Part shown: positions 10,848 through 22,119 of the stretch, in pieces
Numbering within the stretch: position 1 is the stretch's first letter
How the letters are laid out: every line of letters begins with the position of its first letter
Source: Zizania palustris
Taxonomy: Eukaryota > Streptophyta > Magnoliopsida > Poales > Poaceae
DNA length: 64,000 nt
NCBI GenBank assembly: GCA_019279435.1
Contig: JAAALK010000289.1
Span: forward strand, 85,591,023-85,655,022
Reading direction: 5' to 3'
Made by a program: the position numbers and the translations under genes
Notes under the pieces: generated by a model
Databases searched by the model: none
What the model was told of the DNA's origin: nothing
What the model saw: only the letters and a program-made list of their open reading frames with translations

Positions 10848-13278
10848 GGAGAGGGTTAATAAGAGGGTATACGAGTTTGAGTTTGAACTTGCTATGGCCA
10901 ATATCAAGACTAAGAGTCTATCTTCTTTCCCTTGCTTCGGTGAGAGCAGTGAGTGCCCAAAATGTGAGGTGTTGCTTTGTGACCTAACTTCTCTGAAGTC
11001 CAAGTACACTGATAGGGTTGATGAGAGAGACACTTTGTCCACTTAGCTTGAAAGCGCTCAGCCGGAGCTGTCATGCCTTGTACGGACTGCCCACTCCATT
11101 TAGATGACCTAGCTAGCTGAGTTGAGCTCAAAGGGTGATGAGTAGTCGGGCGAGTTTGAGCTTCTTAGAGCTGAGTTAGAGCAGACCAAACATGAGCTTG
11201 AGGCCTTTTCAGTTCCACCCACTGTCTATGAGAAATGCTTGTCACTGAGGATGGAGCTGATCAAGATGAAAGCTGAGCTCCAAAAGCTTGAGAAGTCTAT
11301 TCAGATCGATGAAGAGTGTGAGATCTGCTTATCTCTGGTAGAGGTGCTTGCTTCCTTGATAAAGGAGTTAGCTGATGCTCAGAATGAGAAGTCTTACCTC
11401 CGTCAGATCCTGAGTCGGGTGAGTTCCAGATAGCCTCAACTTGGCATGATAATCTAGCAGTTCAAAAGGCAGGACAGGTTTGGTGTAGGTTACACGTACA
11501 CGAAGGCTGACTTTGAGAATGCCCTGAGTAGTGCAGTGGACTGGAGTAAGATGACTCTAGAGCAGAGATATCCCAAGACTCACTCCACTGAGTCTTTTCA
11601 GGCAAGTCAGCCTAAGAATGGAGTATTCCAAGTACAACCAAAAGCTCCACCGAAGAAGCCTATCTAAATACCCAAGCCCAATACTCTTCTTACCGCTCTT
11701 CATTCTCTACCTAGAAATCTCACACCAAAAATCCAACACCCAACACCACCAAGCCCATGAAAACCAAGACTCAACCACATCACAAGAAGCCTACCTATCA
11801 TTGTGAGTTCTGTTAGAGAGCAGGACATTTTGTGGAGTTCTGCTTCAGGAGGAAGTGGGTTGAGAGAGCTGAGATAACTCGTTGTGGGGAGGAGCAGTTC
11901 TACTAGTAGGGTGGTAGATAGAGAGTCCATCAACACGGAGAGAGGCTAGATTCCAAGGCGCGTCAAGTAGGTGGTTGTAGAGGAGACGACTTTCGTTCCC
12001 ATGCTCTAGAGGGTGGTTTTCGCTCTGGCAAAGTTCTAGGTCGTTCTAGATACGACATTTGATCTCGTCGCCGTGACTTTAGGAAGAATAGAGGACCATC
12101 CTTTGAGCAATCCTTTGGTCCCAACTCTTACGCTTCTTTCTAGTTTCCTACTTCTAAGCAGATGGCTTGACACTTGTTTAGATCTTTTGCTAAACCTTGT
12201 GCCAGACCGTTCGCTCCTCCTTGTGACCATTGATTTCGTGGGATCGAGGCTTGGAGGACATATGAATCATGGATTCAGGATGCTCTCGCCACATGACAGG
12301 ACATTGTAGATTGTTCTCTAGCCTCACTTTCCTGAGCTACAAGGAGTACATCACTTTTGAGAATAATGGTCAATAGAAGGTATATGGTTTTGGCTCAATT
12401 CGGATTTATGAGCATTTCTCTTTGAAGAACGTTGCTTTGGTTGGATATTTGAGCTTTAATTTGGTTTCTATTTCACAACTTCTTGAGGAGGGCTTAGAAG
12501 TTCGTTTTAAGAAGGGTATGTATTCTATTGTTGATTCTAGAGGATGTTTGGTTTGCCATATCTTACCTTTCGGTAAGGTTTTTCAGATTGATTTCTCTAG
12601 TTCTTTTGGACCTTCTTGCTGTTTGATTGCTAGATACTCCTATTAGCTCTGGAGGTGGTATAGGAGTTTAGGACATTTGGGCTTCGATCTGCTAGTCAGA
12701 TTGAGTTCTATGGAGCTCATCTAAGGATTGCTGAATCTTAAGATGGAGAATGATCTAGTCTGCCATCCCTGTCGTCATGGGATGATGGTTGCCGCTTATC
12801 ACGTACCTGTGTCTCAAGTGATGACTTCATACCCTGGAGAGCTATTACATATGGATACTGTTGGTCCAGCTCGGGTATGCTCAGTCGATGGGAAGTGGTA
12901 CGCACTTGTGATTGTTGACAACTTTTCTCGATTTTCGTGGGTTTTATTATTAGAGTCTAAGGACGAGGCTTTTCATTTTGTTCGTGGCCTGATCCTGAAG
13001 CTAAAGAATGAGAACAATGGTCGAATGTGAGTAATTCATTTTGACAATGGTTCTGAGTTCAAGAATTCTCAGTTCGTCAGTTTTTGTAGTGATCAGGGTC
13101 TTGAGCACCAGTTTTCTGCCCCTTACATTACCCAATATAACGGCGTTGTGGAAAGAAAGAACTGCACGTTGGTCAAGATGGCCAAGATGATGCATGATGA
13201 GCATAGGACTCCTAGGCATTTCTGGGTTGAAGCTATGAACACAGCTTGCTATCTGGCCAACCACATTTTTCTTAGAGC
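10848..13278 (+). pseudogene. Copia fragment D: gag C-terminus, protease, integrase (SIRE-like)
   Basis: This plus-strand relic aligns with the internal region of H from the gag coiled coil to the integrase core. Visible parts are the coiled coil (10880-11430), a CCHC knuckle with a stop inside it (near 11800), the DSGCSRHMTG protease motif (12275-12300), the LLEEGLEVRFKKG segment (12480-12520) and the integrase region (12730-13278). The integrase includes DNGSEF and VVERKN. Many stops and frameshifts break it. It has no LTR; Y1 bounds it on the left and the G LTR on the right, both of which inserted into it. Confidence 0.85.
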
Positions 13279-14950
13279 TGTTGGGGAATAGGTGAGCTAC
13301 GCTAGCCGGCATATTCAAAATTTCCGCCCTATGCCCAAGACCCATGCGCGTGCGAGATCATATATCATTAGCTTCTATCACGAGACGTGCTAGGTGCAGC
13401 GGAAGAAGATGTTGAAGTAGCGGGTCAAGCCTATCCTCGCTTCATCCTTGTCGTCCGTCGCCAATCCAATTGGTGAAGACGACGTAGTTGTTCACATGAA
13501 GAAGTCAACGAGCGTCGCTGTTGGAGCAACGCCTCCATGGTATCCACAAGTACAGGGATGGAGTTCCTCCCACGGCAGCATGATAGAACCACACGTGAGA
13601 TACGGGAAATCCTCAACCTCAACAATTGATATCAAGAAAGGGAGGAGAGGAGTCTATGGTGGCTAGGTCTAATCTATGCTTATTGCTTATCTCCAAGACC
13701 TCCTCTTTCTCTCTTTATATAGGCCTGAGAGCCCCTAGTCGTGCACATCTCAAAACCCACAAACTAGTTACAACTAACTCGTGTTCGTAATAGATCCAAT
13801 CCATTTCCCCACGTCAGAACTTCCGATCCTAGATCGGAACTTCTCACAGGGTATTTTAGGTATCCCGATTTAGTACGACACACAACAGATTCAATCTATT
13901 TTCGCCCACCTCGGAACATTCAATACACATATCGGAACTTCCGATCAGTACAATATTCCTCGATTGGAAATCAGAACTTCTAGCTCGTCGAAACTTCTGA
14001 AGCAACATTTGCTCTCTGACTTGAGACCAGAAACTAATTGGAATTTTCTTTGGCATATCCTTCAGTCTACCACTTGCACAAGAACCGATTCTTTGCATGT
14101 TTCTTAATCCATCCCCTTAAGTGTGTGATCCGATAGGTTCATACACTAAAGGTTGTTCACTGGAAACCGTTTCTGACTCACTAATCAATAGTGGTACTTA
14201 GTAGCACATATTAACCCCTGAAAGCGTACAAAATCAATTTTCACTGAACCTTGATATACGCAAGCACCAATCCCTTTACCACACGCCGTCAATCAAGCTC
14301 AAGGCGAGATACGTGCCACCCTTAAAGGTTAGCTCAACATTTCACTCGATCAAGTATCATATTTAAATCATGACTAACACCTTAGTCATAGTGGCATGGC
14401 CATGCACTTTTCCAATCCAATACCTCGAGGGGCCCAAAGACGACTCTCCCGTTATTAAGAGGTGTAAATTCCATCTTGTCCGGTCACATCCCAAGACATG
14501 TTTCACAACACACCTGTAAACAACCCTTATTACTACCAAGTTATGGAGTAGCGTTAGGAGGCATCTAAGTGTCACTACGAATTCTGGAATCAAATGATGA
14601 TCTCAGGTGGAAGGACTCTGCAGGTACACCATTTGAGATGATAATTGATGACACATTACAATAATAATCCTAGCAGTATCTCAAGTGGGTCTATCCAAAC
14701 CATGTTCACCAACATGTGTCCACACCACTGATTTGACATCTCCATGTCTATGATCTATGAAACGTGATCATCAATTAGTCAGATGTACTAATCTATGTGT
14801 CATCACTAGCCCACATGATGACAAGATCAGGGATTCCTTTCGAACAATATCGTTACAACAGAAATAGTTTCACATAATAAGCCATCCACTCATTAATCAA
14901 AATGCAAACAACATTTATTTAAGGAACAAGGTAACAATTATCCTCACACA
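13279..14950 (-). repeat. 3' LTR of copia G (distal edge approximate)
   Basis: The terminus at 13279 is sharp, switching from D integrase to TGTTGGGGAATAGG. The other edge is inferred to lie between the pol end (about 15000) and 14880. No clear polypurine tract could be fixed. The segment 13790-14060 holds a series of short palindromes around GGAAGTTCCGAT. Short open frames inside the LTR show no protein-family features. Confidence 0.65.
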
Positions 14951-15009
14951 TTAGCATAGACTCTACTAGAATTTTCCACATACACATGAATCATTCACGC
15001 AAGTATCTA

Positions 15010-17719
15010 ATACCCAGGAGCTCAGGTGTGCCTCATGCTTGGGGTGTGGAAGAGGCTTCGTCAACGGATCTGCTATGTTCAAATCCGTGTGCACCTTGCA
15101 AATCTTCACACCACCTCTCTCAATGATCTCGCGGATCAGGTGATATCGCCGAAGTATATGTTTGGACTTCTAGTTTAATCTAAGCACCTTGGCTTGCGCA
15201 ATGGCACCACTATTATCACAATAGAGGTCCACTGGACTGGACGTACTAGGAACAACACCCAACTCAGAAACAAACTTTATGATCCAAACGACCTCCTTCG
15301 CAGCTGCTAAAGCGGCGATATACTCAGCTTCTGCTATAGAATCGGCCACTGTTTCTTGGTTGGAACTCTTCCAACTCACTGCGCCTCAATTGAGGCAGAA
15401 CACAAAGCCAGATCGCGATCAGGAATAAACCACTTACAATGAGCTCCTCTTCACCATCGTACACTACGAACATTTCCTCGGTCCTTCTTAATTACTTGAT
15501 GATACAATTAACTACTGCCCAGTGACTTTGACCTAGGTTAGATTAGTAACTACTCATAACACTTAGATCATATGACACATCTAGGTGTGTACACAACATG
15601 GCATACAAGATGAATCCAATTGCGGAGGCATACGGTATCACACTCATCTTCTCTAGCTCATCAGGTGTCGCAGCACACTAAGTCTTACTAAGAGAAATAC
15701 CATGTGACATTGGCAGAATACCCTTCTTAGAATTCTACATTCTAAACCGTTTCAAAACCTTGTCAATGTACATACTCTCGCTCAATCCAATTAGCTGCTT
15801 TGATCTATCTCTATTGATCTTTATGCCAAAAATGTATGCTGCCTCTCCAAGATCTTTCATCAAAAAAATATTTTTCAGTGAAGTCTTGATAGTATTCAAC
15901 AAAGGAATGTCATTTCCGATCAATAATATGTCATCCACATACAAGACCAGAAACACAAGTGAGCTCCCACTAACCTTCTTATAAACACAAGGATCTTCTT
16001 CGTTCTTGATTAAGCCAAACCATTTTACTACGTCATCAAAGCGAAGATTCCAACTCCGATAAGCTTTCTTTAGTCCATAAATGGATTTCTGCAACTTACA
16101 AACTTTCCCAGCACTTTTCGGATAGTCAAGACCTTCTGGTTGTGTCATGTACACATCCTCATTTAGGTTTCCATATAGGAAAACCATCTTGACATCCATT
16201 GGCCATATCTCATAATAATAAAATGCAGCAATTTCTAGGATGATCCGAATAGACTTATGCATGGTGATGGGTGAAAATGTTTCATCATAATCAACACCTT
16301 GAATCTGTCTGAAACTTTCGCCACCAATCATGGCTTATAGATGTGAACATTTCCATCAATGTTTATATTTTTGTTGAATATCCATTTACACTCAATAGTT
16401 TTTACACCATCGGGTGGATGAACCAAGTGATGAGGACATCACTTCACATGATACACACATGGGGCCTCCACCTACAATTCAGTTACTAGGACGAATCACA
16501 CGCGCCCGTGCCCGTCGCTTGAACCATGAGGTTAATTCTTTCCTTAGTAATTTTGATTATATTTGTTTGGACGGGATGCTACTGAATTCTAGTGATATTT
16601 TGTTGCTTAGGAACATGGGAGATGGAATACAAGAGTTGGAGCTGAAGACGGAGTCGCACGGATGTTTTGAAGTCAAGATTTCGCTGGTTCGGACTACATC
16701 AACCACCCTGCACCAAAATGGGCATAACTTCCTCATACGAAGTCCGATTGGCGCGTTCTTTGACTTTTTGGAAAGCTGAGGAGAAGACGGATCGTTTGCC
16801 GTTGGTTTCACCTCATTTGGAGTCTCGAGTCGTTCCGTGTGATTTAAACAGTCCTGCGTGACAGAACTGGGCCGTGTTGGCCCATAGTCTGAGTCTGTAC
16901 GTATTCTAGCCCATAGCCTGTGTCTGTTCGTCTTCCACAGGCCACCGTCCTATATATTCTCACGCCAGCCACCTCTAGGGTTAGGTTTTGCTTTGTTGCA
17001 TCTACACTGTTGTGTTTAGATCCCGCCTCTTGCACCGGACCGATTGGCTGCTGCATTGGCGTTTGTGAAACCTCACCCTATCTTCGTTTGTCTGTGATTT
17101 GGCATTCGATTTGTATCCTTCCTGTTCTTGCTTGTGTTCTTGGGTTCGCTTGCAGGAATTAGCCTTCGTGGCGAGGTCAATCGCGTTCTGCGTGGTTGAT
17201 AACCAACGGAGACAGTGGTGTAACGATTGCAAGGTTTTGATCCGCCGGACCGGAGCCTTGGATCGCCAACGTCGAGATTCTCCACCAACCCAAGTTTATC
17301 CCTTACCTAGCGGAAGATCGGGACCACTCCCCCATCACCAAGTTCCAAACTTGGTTCTCACGCATGGACTCCAACTCGGATCCAATGGTACCAAGCCATT
17401 TCTCAGAGTCTGGTCTCATCACTTCTTCCGCATAGGTCCTTGGCTCATTGTTGTCCAACAACAACATGTCACGATGCCCGGTAGTCAAAAACATGAACCT
17501 CTACGGCTCATGGCTAACCCTCTTAGACCTCCATGGGGCTGACGCATGCACAACAGGCTCTGCTACACCTTGCACATCTTGTTATTGTTTAGTGGGATCT
17601 GGAACAATTTCCAGCGGCTCTCGAACCTCTTTGAGATGCACTGTCCTCCCACTAACACCTTTTGAGAGAAACTCTTTCTTAAGGAATATACCATTTCGAG
17701 TGACAAACACTTTGCCCTC
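15010..17719 (-). pseudogene. Copia G pol remnant: integrase C-terminus, RT and RNase H
   Basis: Reading right to left, 17719-17338 encodes the linker before RT (GKVFVTRNG, then EPRTYAEEVMRPDSEKWLG). After solo LTR 1 the frame resumes (PPDGVKTIECKWIF, 16427-16340). RT follows in 16331-15735 with GVDYDETFSPI, QKSIYGLKKAYRSWN and the catalytic YVDD in LVLYVDDILL. RNase H lies in 15379-15010 with the EAEYIAAL and LYCDNSGAI motifs and the C-terminal ADPLTKPLP. In-frame stops and a degraded stretch at 15400-15735 show it is inactive. The product would act in the virus-like particle to copy element RNA. Confidence 0.85.
16428..17337 (+). repeat. Solo LTR 1 (910 bp) of a gypsy-like family whose LTR encodes a polyprotein tail
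   Basis: It begins TGATGAGGACATCA, ends CTCCCCCATCA, and is flanked by the 5-bp duplication CCAAG (16423-16427 and 17338-17342). TG...CA ends plus a 5-bp duplication and no internal region make it a solo LTR. Its first 200 bp are open on the plus strand and encode a tail with GRITRARARRLNHEV, known from the C-terminus of grass gypsy polyproteins. A TATA-like box (CCTATATATTC, about 16948) follows. The copy at 44858-45736 is homologous and inverted. Confidence 0.88.
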
Positions 17720-18150
17720 TATTGGGGGAAAATATTTCATCCTCCGGGTATTAAGAAGACCTCTACATCAACACAGTCAGAGGACAAGATGAAGTCAGAA
17801 CCTTTGATCTCCGATGGTCTTAAAGCATCAAGGCTACGTTGTATTAAGAGCCTTCTACAATGAAAGCCTCTGCAAAGGCTTCGGCGTGATGAAGGATTCT
17901 GGAGCTTCTTTACCCGAAGGGGTACTGCCAGCAAGGACAGAAGAATTACTTTCTCACTATTGAATTAGTCTTTTACCCTTTTAACACTATGAGGAATATT
18001 AAATAGTATCTTCTAAGTCGGTTGTAATTAGAGGGTAAATGAGTCTTTTCCTAATGTATAATTCGGAGGCTTGGAATAGTCTTCATAACAAACATTTTGT
18101 TTTTTAGTCTTTCGAGTTCACTAAACCTGTTAGTGTAATCTTTTGCGCCA
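17720..18150 (+). repeat. 5' LTR of gypsy Y3 (431 bp)
   Basis: It starts TATTGGGGGAAAATATTTC and ends TTTTGCGCCA. It aligns with the Y1 LTR but lacks about 80 bp, including the region of the TATA-like CTATAGAAACCC block. Confidence 0.8.
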
Positions 18151-18154
18151 AAAG

Positions 18155-18173
18155 TTGGCACCGTCCGTGGGGA
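18155..18173 (+). promoter_or_regulatory. Putative primer-binding site of Y3
   Basis: TTGGCACCGTCCGTGGGGA lies four bases after the LTR end. This is the usual place and form for a plant gypsy PBS; I cannot assign the tRNA with confidence. Confidence 0.6.
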
Positions 18174-18218
18174 ACCTAGTAAAAAAACTTCGTTCTCTAC
18201 CAATCCTTTCTTAGAGAC

Positions 18219-19690
18219 ATGCCTCCTAAACAGAGCATAGGCACTAGTACCCTCTGAAGGTCTTCTCGAATCTCTGATTTGGGATCTTCAAACACCACCG
18301 AGGTCGGAGGACCCTCCGTGGTCACCCCACCTCAAACTCCTGAAGTAAACACTCATCCTCGAGCATACGGAGCCTCTCCTGTGGTTCCATATGTGCTCCA
18401 AACTAACTTCGTTAGTTCCCAATACCCGGAGGGCCCCTCTGGATGAAATGAAGGCCATCAAGATGACATGGTGGCCTAGATGGCTCGGCTTCAGGCCGAG
18501 GCAGAAAGATGGAGGCAAGAAGCTGCCGATGGGCTTCGCCCTCAAGCTAGCCCTGTCATCCTAGAGGTGCCTCAAGACGATGACCCTATTTACTATCCTG
18601 AAGATTCTGAGGTCCAAAGAAGCACCAAGAATGCTTACTTCAACGATTAGTCTCTGCTACACCGAGACTTGCAAAAGGTGCACTTCGACCCCAAGTTCAG
18701 GAATTCGAAGTTGTGCAAATACTCCGGAGAGGAAGACCCTGGAGAATTCTCCCGCTCTTATGCTCTTGCAATTGAAGCTAGCGGAGGGGTTTGAGACACG
18801 ATGGCCAAGTGTTTCCCCTTGCGCTCGAAGGGGTAGCTCTTCGTTGGTTCTGGTCCTTCAAACTAGGATAAATTAAGTCTTGGGAGCACCTGCGGAAAAA
18901 ATTCGTGAGCAATTTTGAAGGGACCTTTGTGCCCCCGATGTCTACAGGGAGTGTTTTTCAGGTGAAGCAGCAGCCCAGAGAAAATCTGTGAAAATTCTTC
19001 AAGATCTTCGCTCATATGAAGTCCTAGATAAAGGCGCTATCTGCATCATACGTTGTTGATGCAGCACGTGAAGGTGTCATGAATGCGGGCCTCCTCGACA
19101 ATCTTCACCAGAAGCATATTTCCTCAGTAGCGCAGTTAATGGCCTACTTCGAGCAATATGGAAAGTCGGAAGAAGGATGGCTTCGGAGGATTGCTTCGTC
19201 TTCATCAATTTTCCTCCAAGAAGTCAAACTTGTACCGAATAATTCAAGTACACCACAAGTGTTCTCCTTCGAAAACAATCAGCATGATAGACGAAGAGGA
19301 CGAAAGAATCCTCTACTTCAAAATTGCCTCCCAAGTATCCGCAGGCTTAGGGCAACAAAGTTAGCAGCTCAAGGATGCCAGGGAAGCCGGCTAGCCGAGG
19401 CCAGGTATTCTTCTACTGTGTGCATGGTGAAAACCAAAGCCATGCCACTGATGCATGCAAGTCCATATTAGCTCTGCAAAGCGAGTATCTCGAAAGGAGC
19501 TCTGGTCGAAGCACTACTAAACGAGCCCCTCCCGCGATATGTCTGGAGCCGGTGCAGGCTGTCGGACGTGTGGACAGTTTCGAAGCCCCAAGACAACCTT
19601 CGGTGGCCACTGTTATGCCACCTCCAAAGCAAGATGACAACCAAGACAGTGCGAAATGGGTAGTCCTGCCATCTCTGGAGGATGGACCCT
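18219..19690 (+). pseudogene. gag of gypsy Y3
   Basis: It starts at MPPKQSIG after a short leader. The core retrotransposon gag domain is visible at about 18730-19150. Markers are FNDxSLLHRD, KYSGEEDPGEFSRSYALAIEA, LRWFWSFK, a SWEHLRKKFVSNFEGTF segment and VKQQPRENL. The reading frame is broken by at least eight stops, most at CAG/CGA/TGG codons turned into TAG/TGA, and by frameshifts near 19200 and 19350. Gag would package element RNA into particles. It is inactive here. Confidence 0.78.
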
Positions 19691-20069
19691 GAGCGGCATT
19701 TCGAAGCATCAGCTGAGAGAATATGTACATGAAGTAGGGCACATTGGGACCTCCTCGTCAGCTGCTAAAATGCCCGAGTGGTCTCATGTGCCCACATCCT
19801 TTTCTGCAGCTGATGTAGCTGGAATCAAATTCCCCCATGCGGACCCTCTTGTTATTATAGCTGACATTGTGGGAACAAAGGTCCGGTGAGTGTTGGTTGA
19901 TGGTGGAAGCTCCGTGGACATTATCTTCATTCAAGCCTTCGATCAATTATGCATCCCGTGGAGGCATTTACTTCCAGCAGCTCGTCCGCTTCAAGGCTTC
20001 GCAGGCCCTCCTCTCGATGCCCTCAGCCAAATAGGCCTCGAGGTCACCTTCGGAGGAAGTGATTTTTGA
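19656..20069 (+). pseudogene. Aspartic protease of gypsy Y3
   Basis: After gag, one frame gives GIKFPHADPLVI, a stop (CGA to TGA type, 19887-19889), then VLVDGGSSVDIIF, the retropepsin active-site segment with catalytic Asp and DGGSS in place of the usual DTG/DSG. LEVTFGGSDF follows, where the frame stops at the junction near 20070. Such proteases process Gag-Pol. The downstream RT is missing. Confidence 0.8.
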
Positions 20070-20074
20070 TGTAA

Positions 20075-20424
20075 ACAAAGTTAGCAGCTCAAGGCCGCCA
20101 GGGAAGCTAACTGGCCGAGGCCAGGCCTTCTTCTGATGTGTGCATGGTGAAAACCGAAGCCATGCCACTGACGCATGCAAGTCCATATTAGCTCTAGGAA
20201 GCGAGTATCTCGAGAGGAGCTCTGGTCGAAGCACTACTGAACGAGCCCCTCCCGCGATATGTCTGGAGCAGGTGCAGGCTGTCGGATGTGTGGACAGTTT
20301 CGAAGCCCCAAGACAACCTTCGGTGGCAACTGTTATGCCACCTCCAAAGCAAGATGACAACCAAGACAGTGCGAAATGGGTAGTCCTGCCATCTCCGGAG
20401 GATGGACCCTGAGCGGCATTTCGA
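20075..20424 (+). repeat. Second copy of the Y3 gag segment (duplicate of about 19353-19703)
   Basis: From AAAGTTAGCAGCTCAAGG to GAGCGGCATTTCGAAG the sequence repeats the first copy with scattered substitutions. The step between copies is about 720 bp. The left join follows GAAGTGATTT in the protease. The right join falls at TTCGAAG and passes into the gypsy A integrase. Confidence 0.88.
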
Positions 20425-20907
20425 AGACGGAGGATGAATTTGGTCGACGAAGTCTAAAATCCAACCTCGGAACGGCCATGGTTTGATAATAGGATTATGT
20501 GCCGTTGCGGGCGCTAGCTGAATATTCCCAAACTTTTGACAAGCTTCGCACCCTCTATAGTACCTAAAACAGTCTTCAATCATAGTCGGCCAATAAAAAC
20601 CTGCCCTTTTGAGCATCCAACTCATCTTTCGGGCCGACTGATGAGTACCGCAAAGCCCTTCATGTACTTCACCTACAACAACTCTAGCTTGATCGGGGTC
20701 CAAACACTTCAAAAACACCCTATCAATAGTTCGGCGATATAACACATCGTCGAGCAAAACAAATTTGAAAGCCTGTCGCCGAACTTTCCGATCAACCTTT
20801 TGGCTCGGGTTTCTCAAATATTGGACGATTGGGACCCTCCAATCGTCCTCACTAACAAGAGGAGCAATGGCCAAATTCCCGCTAGAACTGGCCTCAAGAT
20901 TTATCAT
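20425..20907 (-). pseudogene. Integrase N-terminus of gypsy A, truncated
   Basis: The zinc-binding part is present: VHEGLCGTHQSA gives the His pair and CEACQKF the Cys pair, after RVPIVQYLRNPSQKVDRK. The core begins (WPFRGWILDFVDQIHPPSSK) and is lost at the junction with the Y3 gag copy, before the first catalytic Asp of TDYFTKW. The open frame that crosses the junction to 20194 is a chimera with reversed gag sequence and should not be read as one protein. Confidence 0.85.
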
Positions 20908-21330
20908 TTGGACCTGCCCCCAAGAACTAAACCTTCCTGACAGCGGTCGGTCGGACCGGCCCTGTTGGCCCGGTTCAACCGGCTATTGACAATTGTCTGG
21001 CACAATTCGGTGTGATCGTCCTGACATGGTCGGTCAGACCGGGTACGCAAGGGTGGTTGGACCATGCCCACTAAGCTGGTCAGACCGACAGTAGTACCCT
21101 CGGGTGTTACATCATTTCCAAACATTGGCTTTTCCTATGCACAGAATTTACCTCTTCTAATTTGATAGCCTGATGCTTGTTGAGCAAAGTCATTTGCAAG
21201 TGAGTTGGCCTCTCTAGACAAATGAGTAATCTAAAAATTATTAAAAGTAGAAATTAAGTCTAAACACTTGTCCAAGTAGCTATTTAGCAAACCGTTAAAA
21301 CATTGGGCAAGATTGGTGACTTGTTGCACG
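20908..21330 (-). other. Variable linker between second RNase H and integrase (gypsy A)
   Basis: Degenerate coding sequence with repeated GGTCGGACCGG-type palindromes lies at 20940-21070. The corresponding linkers in B (35640-35930) and C (42220-42553) hold different, CTCCGG-rich repeats. The last part of the second RNase H (NDFAQQASGYQI-like) lies near 21190. Confidence 0.6.
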
Positions 21331-21331
21331 A

Positions 21332-22060
21332 CTAATAAAGAATTGCGTATGGGTGAACATATTTCACAACCATTGAGTTTAACAACTCAAGACCTAGCAA
21401 TAGGACCTTGTATTCGGCTTTATTATTAGTCGAATGAAATTCCAAACAGGCCGAGGTTTCAAAGTGCATACCACTTGGTGATACGAGTACCACTCCAACA
21501 CCTTGGCCATTTTTGCAAGCCGAACCATCGAAGTACAGTTTCCTTGGTAATACTTCAATCAAAGCGACTTCATCGCCCCAATTGACATCTACGTGGTGAT
21601 CCACTATAAAATTAGCAATGACTTGACCTTTCATAGCTTTCAATGGTTCATAAGACAAATCATATTCGATTAACGCATACGCCCACTTGCCGATTCTACC
21701 ACTTAGAATCGGCTTTTGCAACATGTATTTTATGACATCCGTTTGGCATGTGACAATACATGTGCTAGGGAGAAGATAGTAACATAATTTTGTACACGCA
21801 TAATAGAGGGATAAACACAAACGCTCCACAAACACGTACCTTATCTCGGCATCCAGAAGTCGACGACTCAAGAAGGTGATGATGTACTCTTTCCCTTCGA
21901 TGTCTTGGGTCAACATGGCTCCAATCACACTCTCCTCCACGGCAATATAAAGTCGAAATGGGATCCCGGCCTTCGGTCCCCTTACCACTGGCGGCGTCGA
22001 TAAGCACTCTTTTATTTTCTCAAACGCATGTTGCTGGCTTGCCCCCAAGTGAACTCGGCT
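21332..22060 (-). pseudogene. RNase H plus second (archaeal-type) RNase H of gypsy A
   Basis: The RT-linked RNase H gives FRLYIAVEESVIGAML, EYIITFLSRRLLDAEIRY and YYLLPSTCIVTCQTDVIKY. About 60 residues later a second RNase H fold follows: LYFDGSACKNGQGVGVVLV, then TNNKAEYKVLLLGLELL. The region where the third acidic residue should lie (HGDS in B) reads HPYAI, so this copy is inactive. The dual arrangement is characteristic of Tat elements. Confidence 0.82.
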
Positions 22061-22119
22061 TCATTTTTTAGCCGGAGTATTGGGACGAAAGCATCAATCT
22101 TTCCAGACAGGTTAGATAT

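Larger units (their letters stand above)
13279..17719 (-). mobile_element. Copia element G (Angela/Tork-like), 3' half
   Basis: This is a minus-strand copia element truncated on its 5' side by Y3 (17720). It has a 3' LTR (from 13279), RNase H, reverse transcriptase and the integrase-RT linker. Solo LTR 1 interrupts it. The LTR end reads TATTCCCCAACA on the minus strand, like the 3' ends of Angela/BARE-type LTRs. It was inserted into D; the five bases at the D side are AGAGC. The LTR fragment at 63319-64000 belongs to the same family. Confidence 0.82.
17720..20424 (+). mobile_element. Gypsy element Y3, 5' part: LTR, gag, protease
   Basis: Y3 is inserted in copia G at 17720. It has a 5' LTR, PBS, gag and protease. 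It then breaks at about 20070 and is followed by a second copy of its own gag segment and by gypsy A. RT, integrase and 3' LTR are absent here. The 3' fragment Y2 at 38654-40263 could be the other side of the same element. Confidence 0.8.

Noticed and set aside
16844..17288. Short frames on both strands in solo LTR 1
   Set aside because: They fall after the coding tail, downstream of a TATA-like box, and share no conserved frame with solo LTR 2.
20194..20907. Single 237-codon frame
   Set aside because: Its C-terminal 75 codons are reversed Y3 gag sequence across a junction. Only the integrase part was kept.
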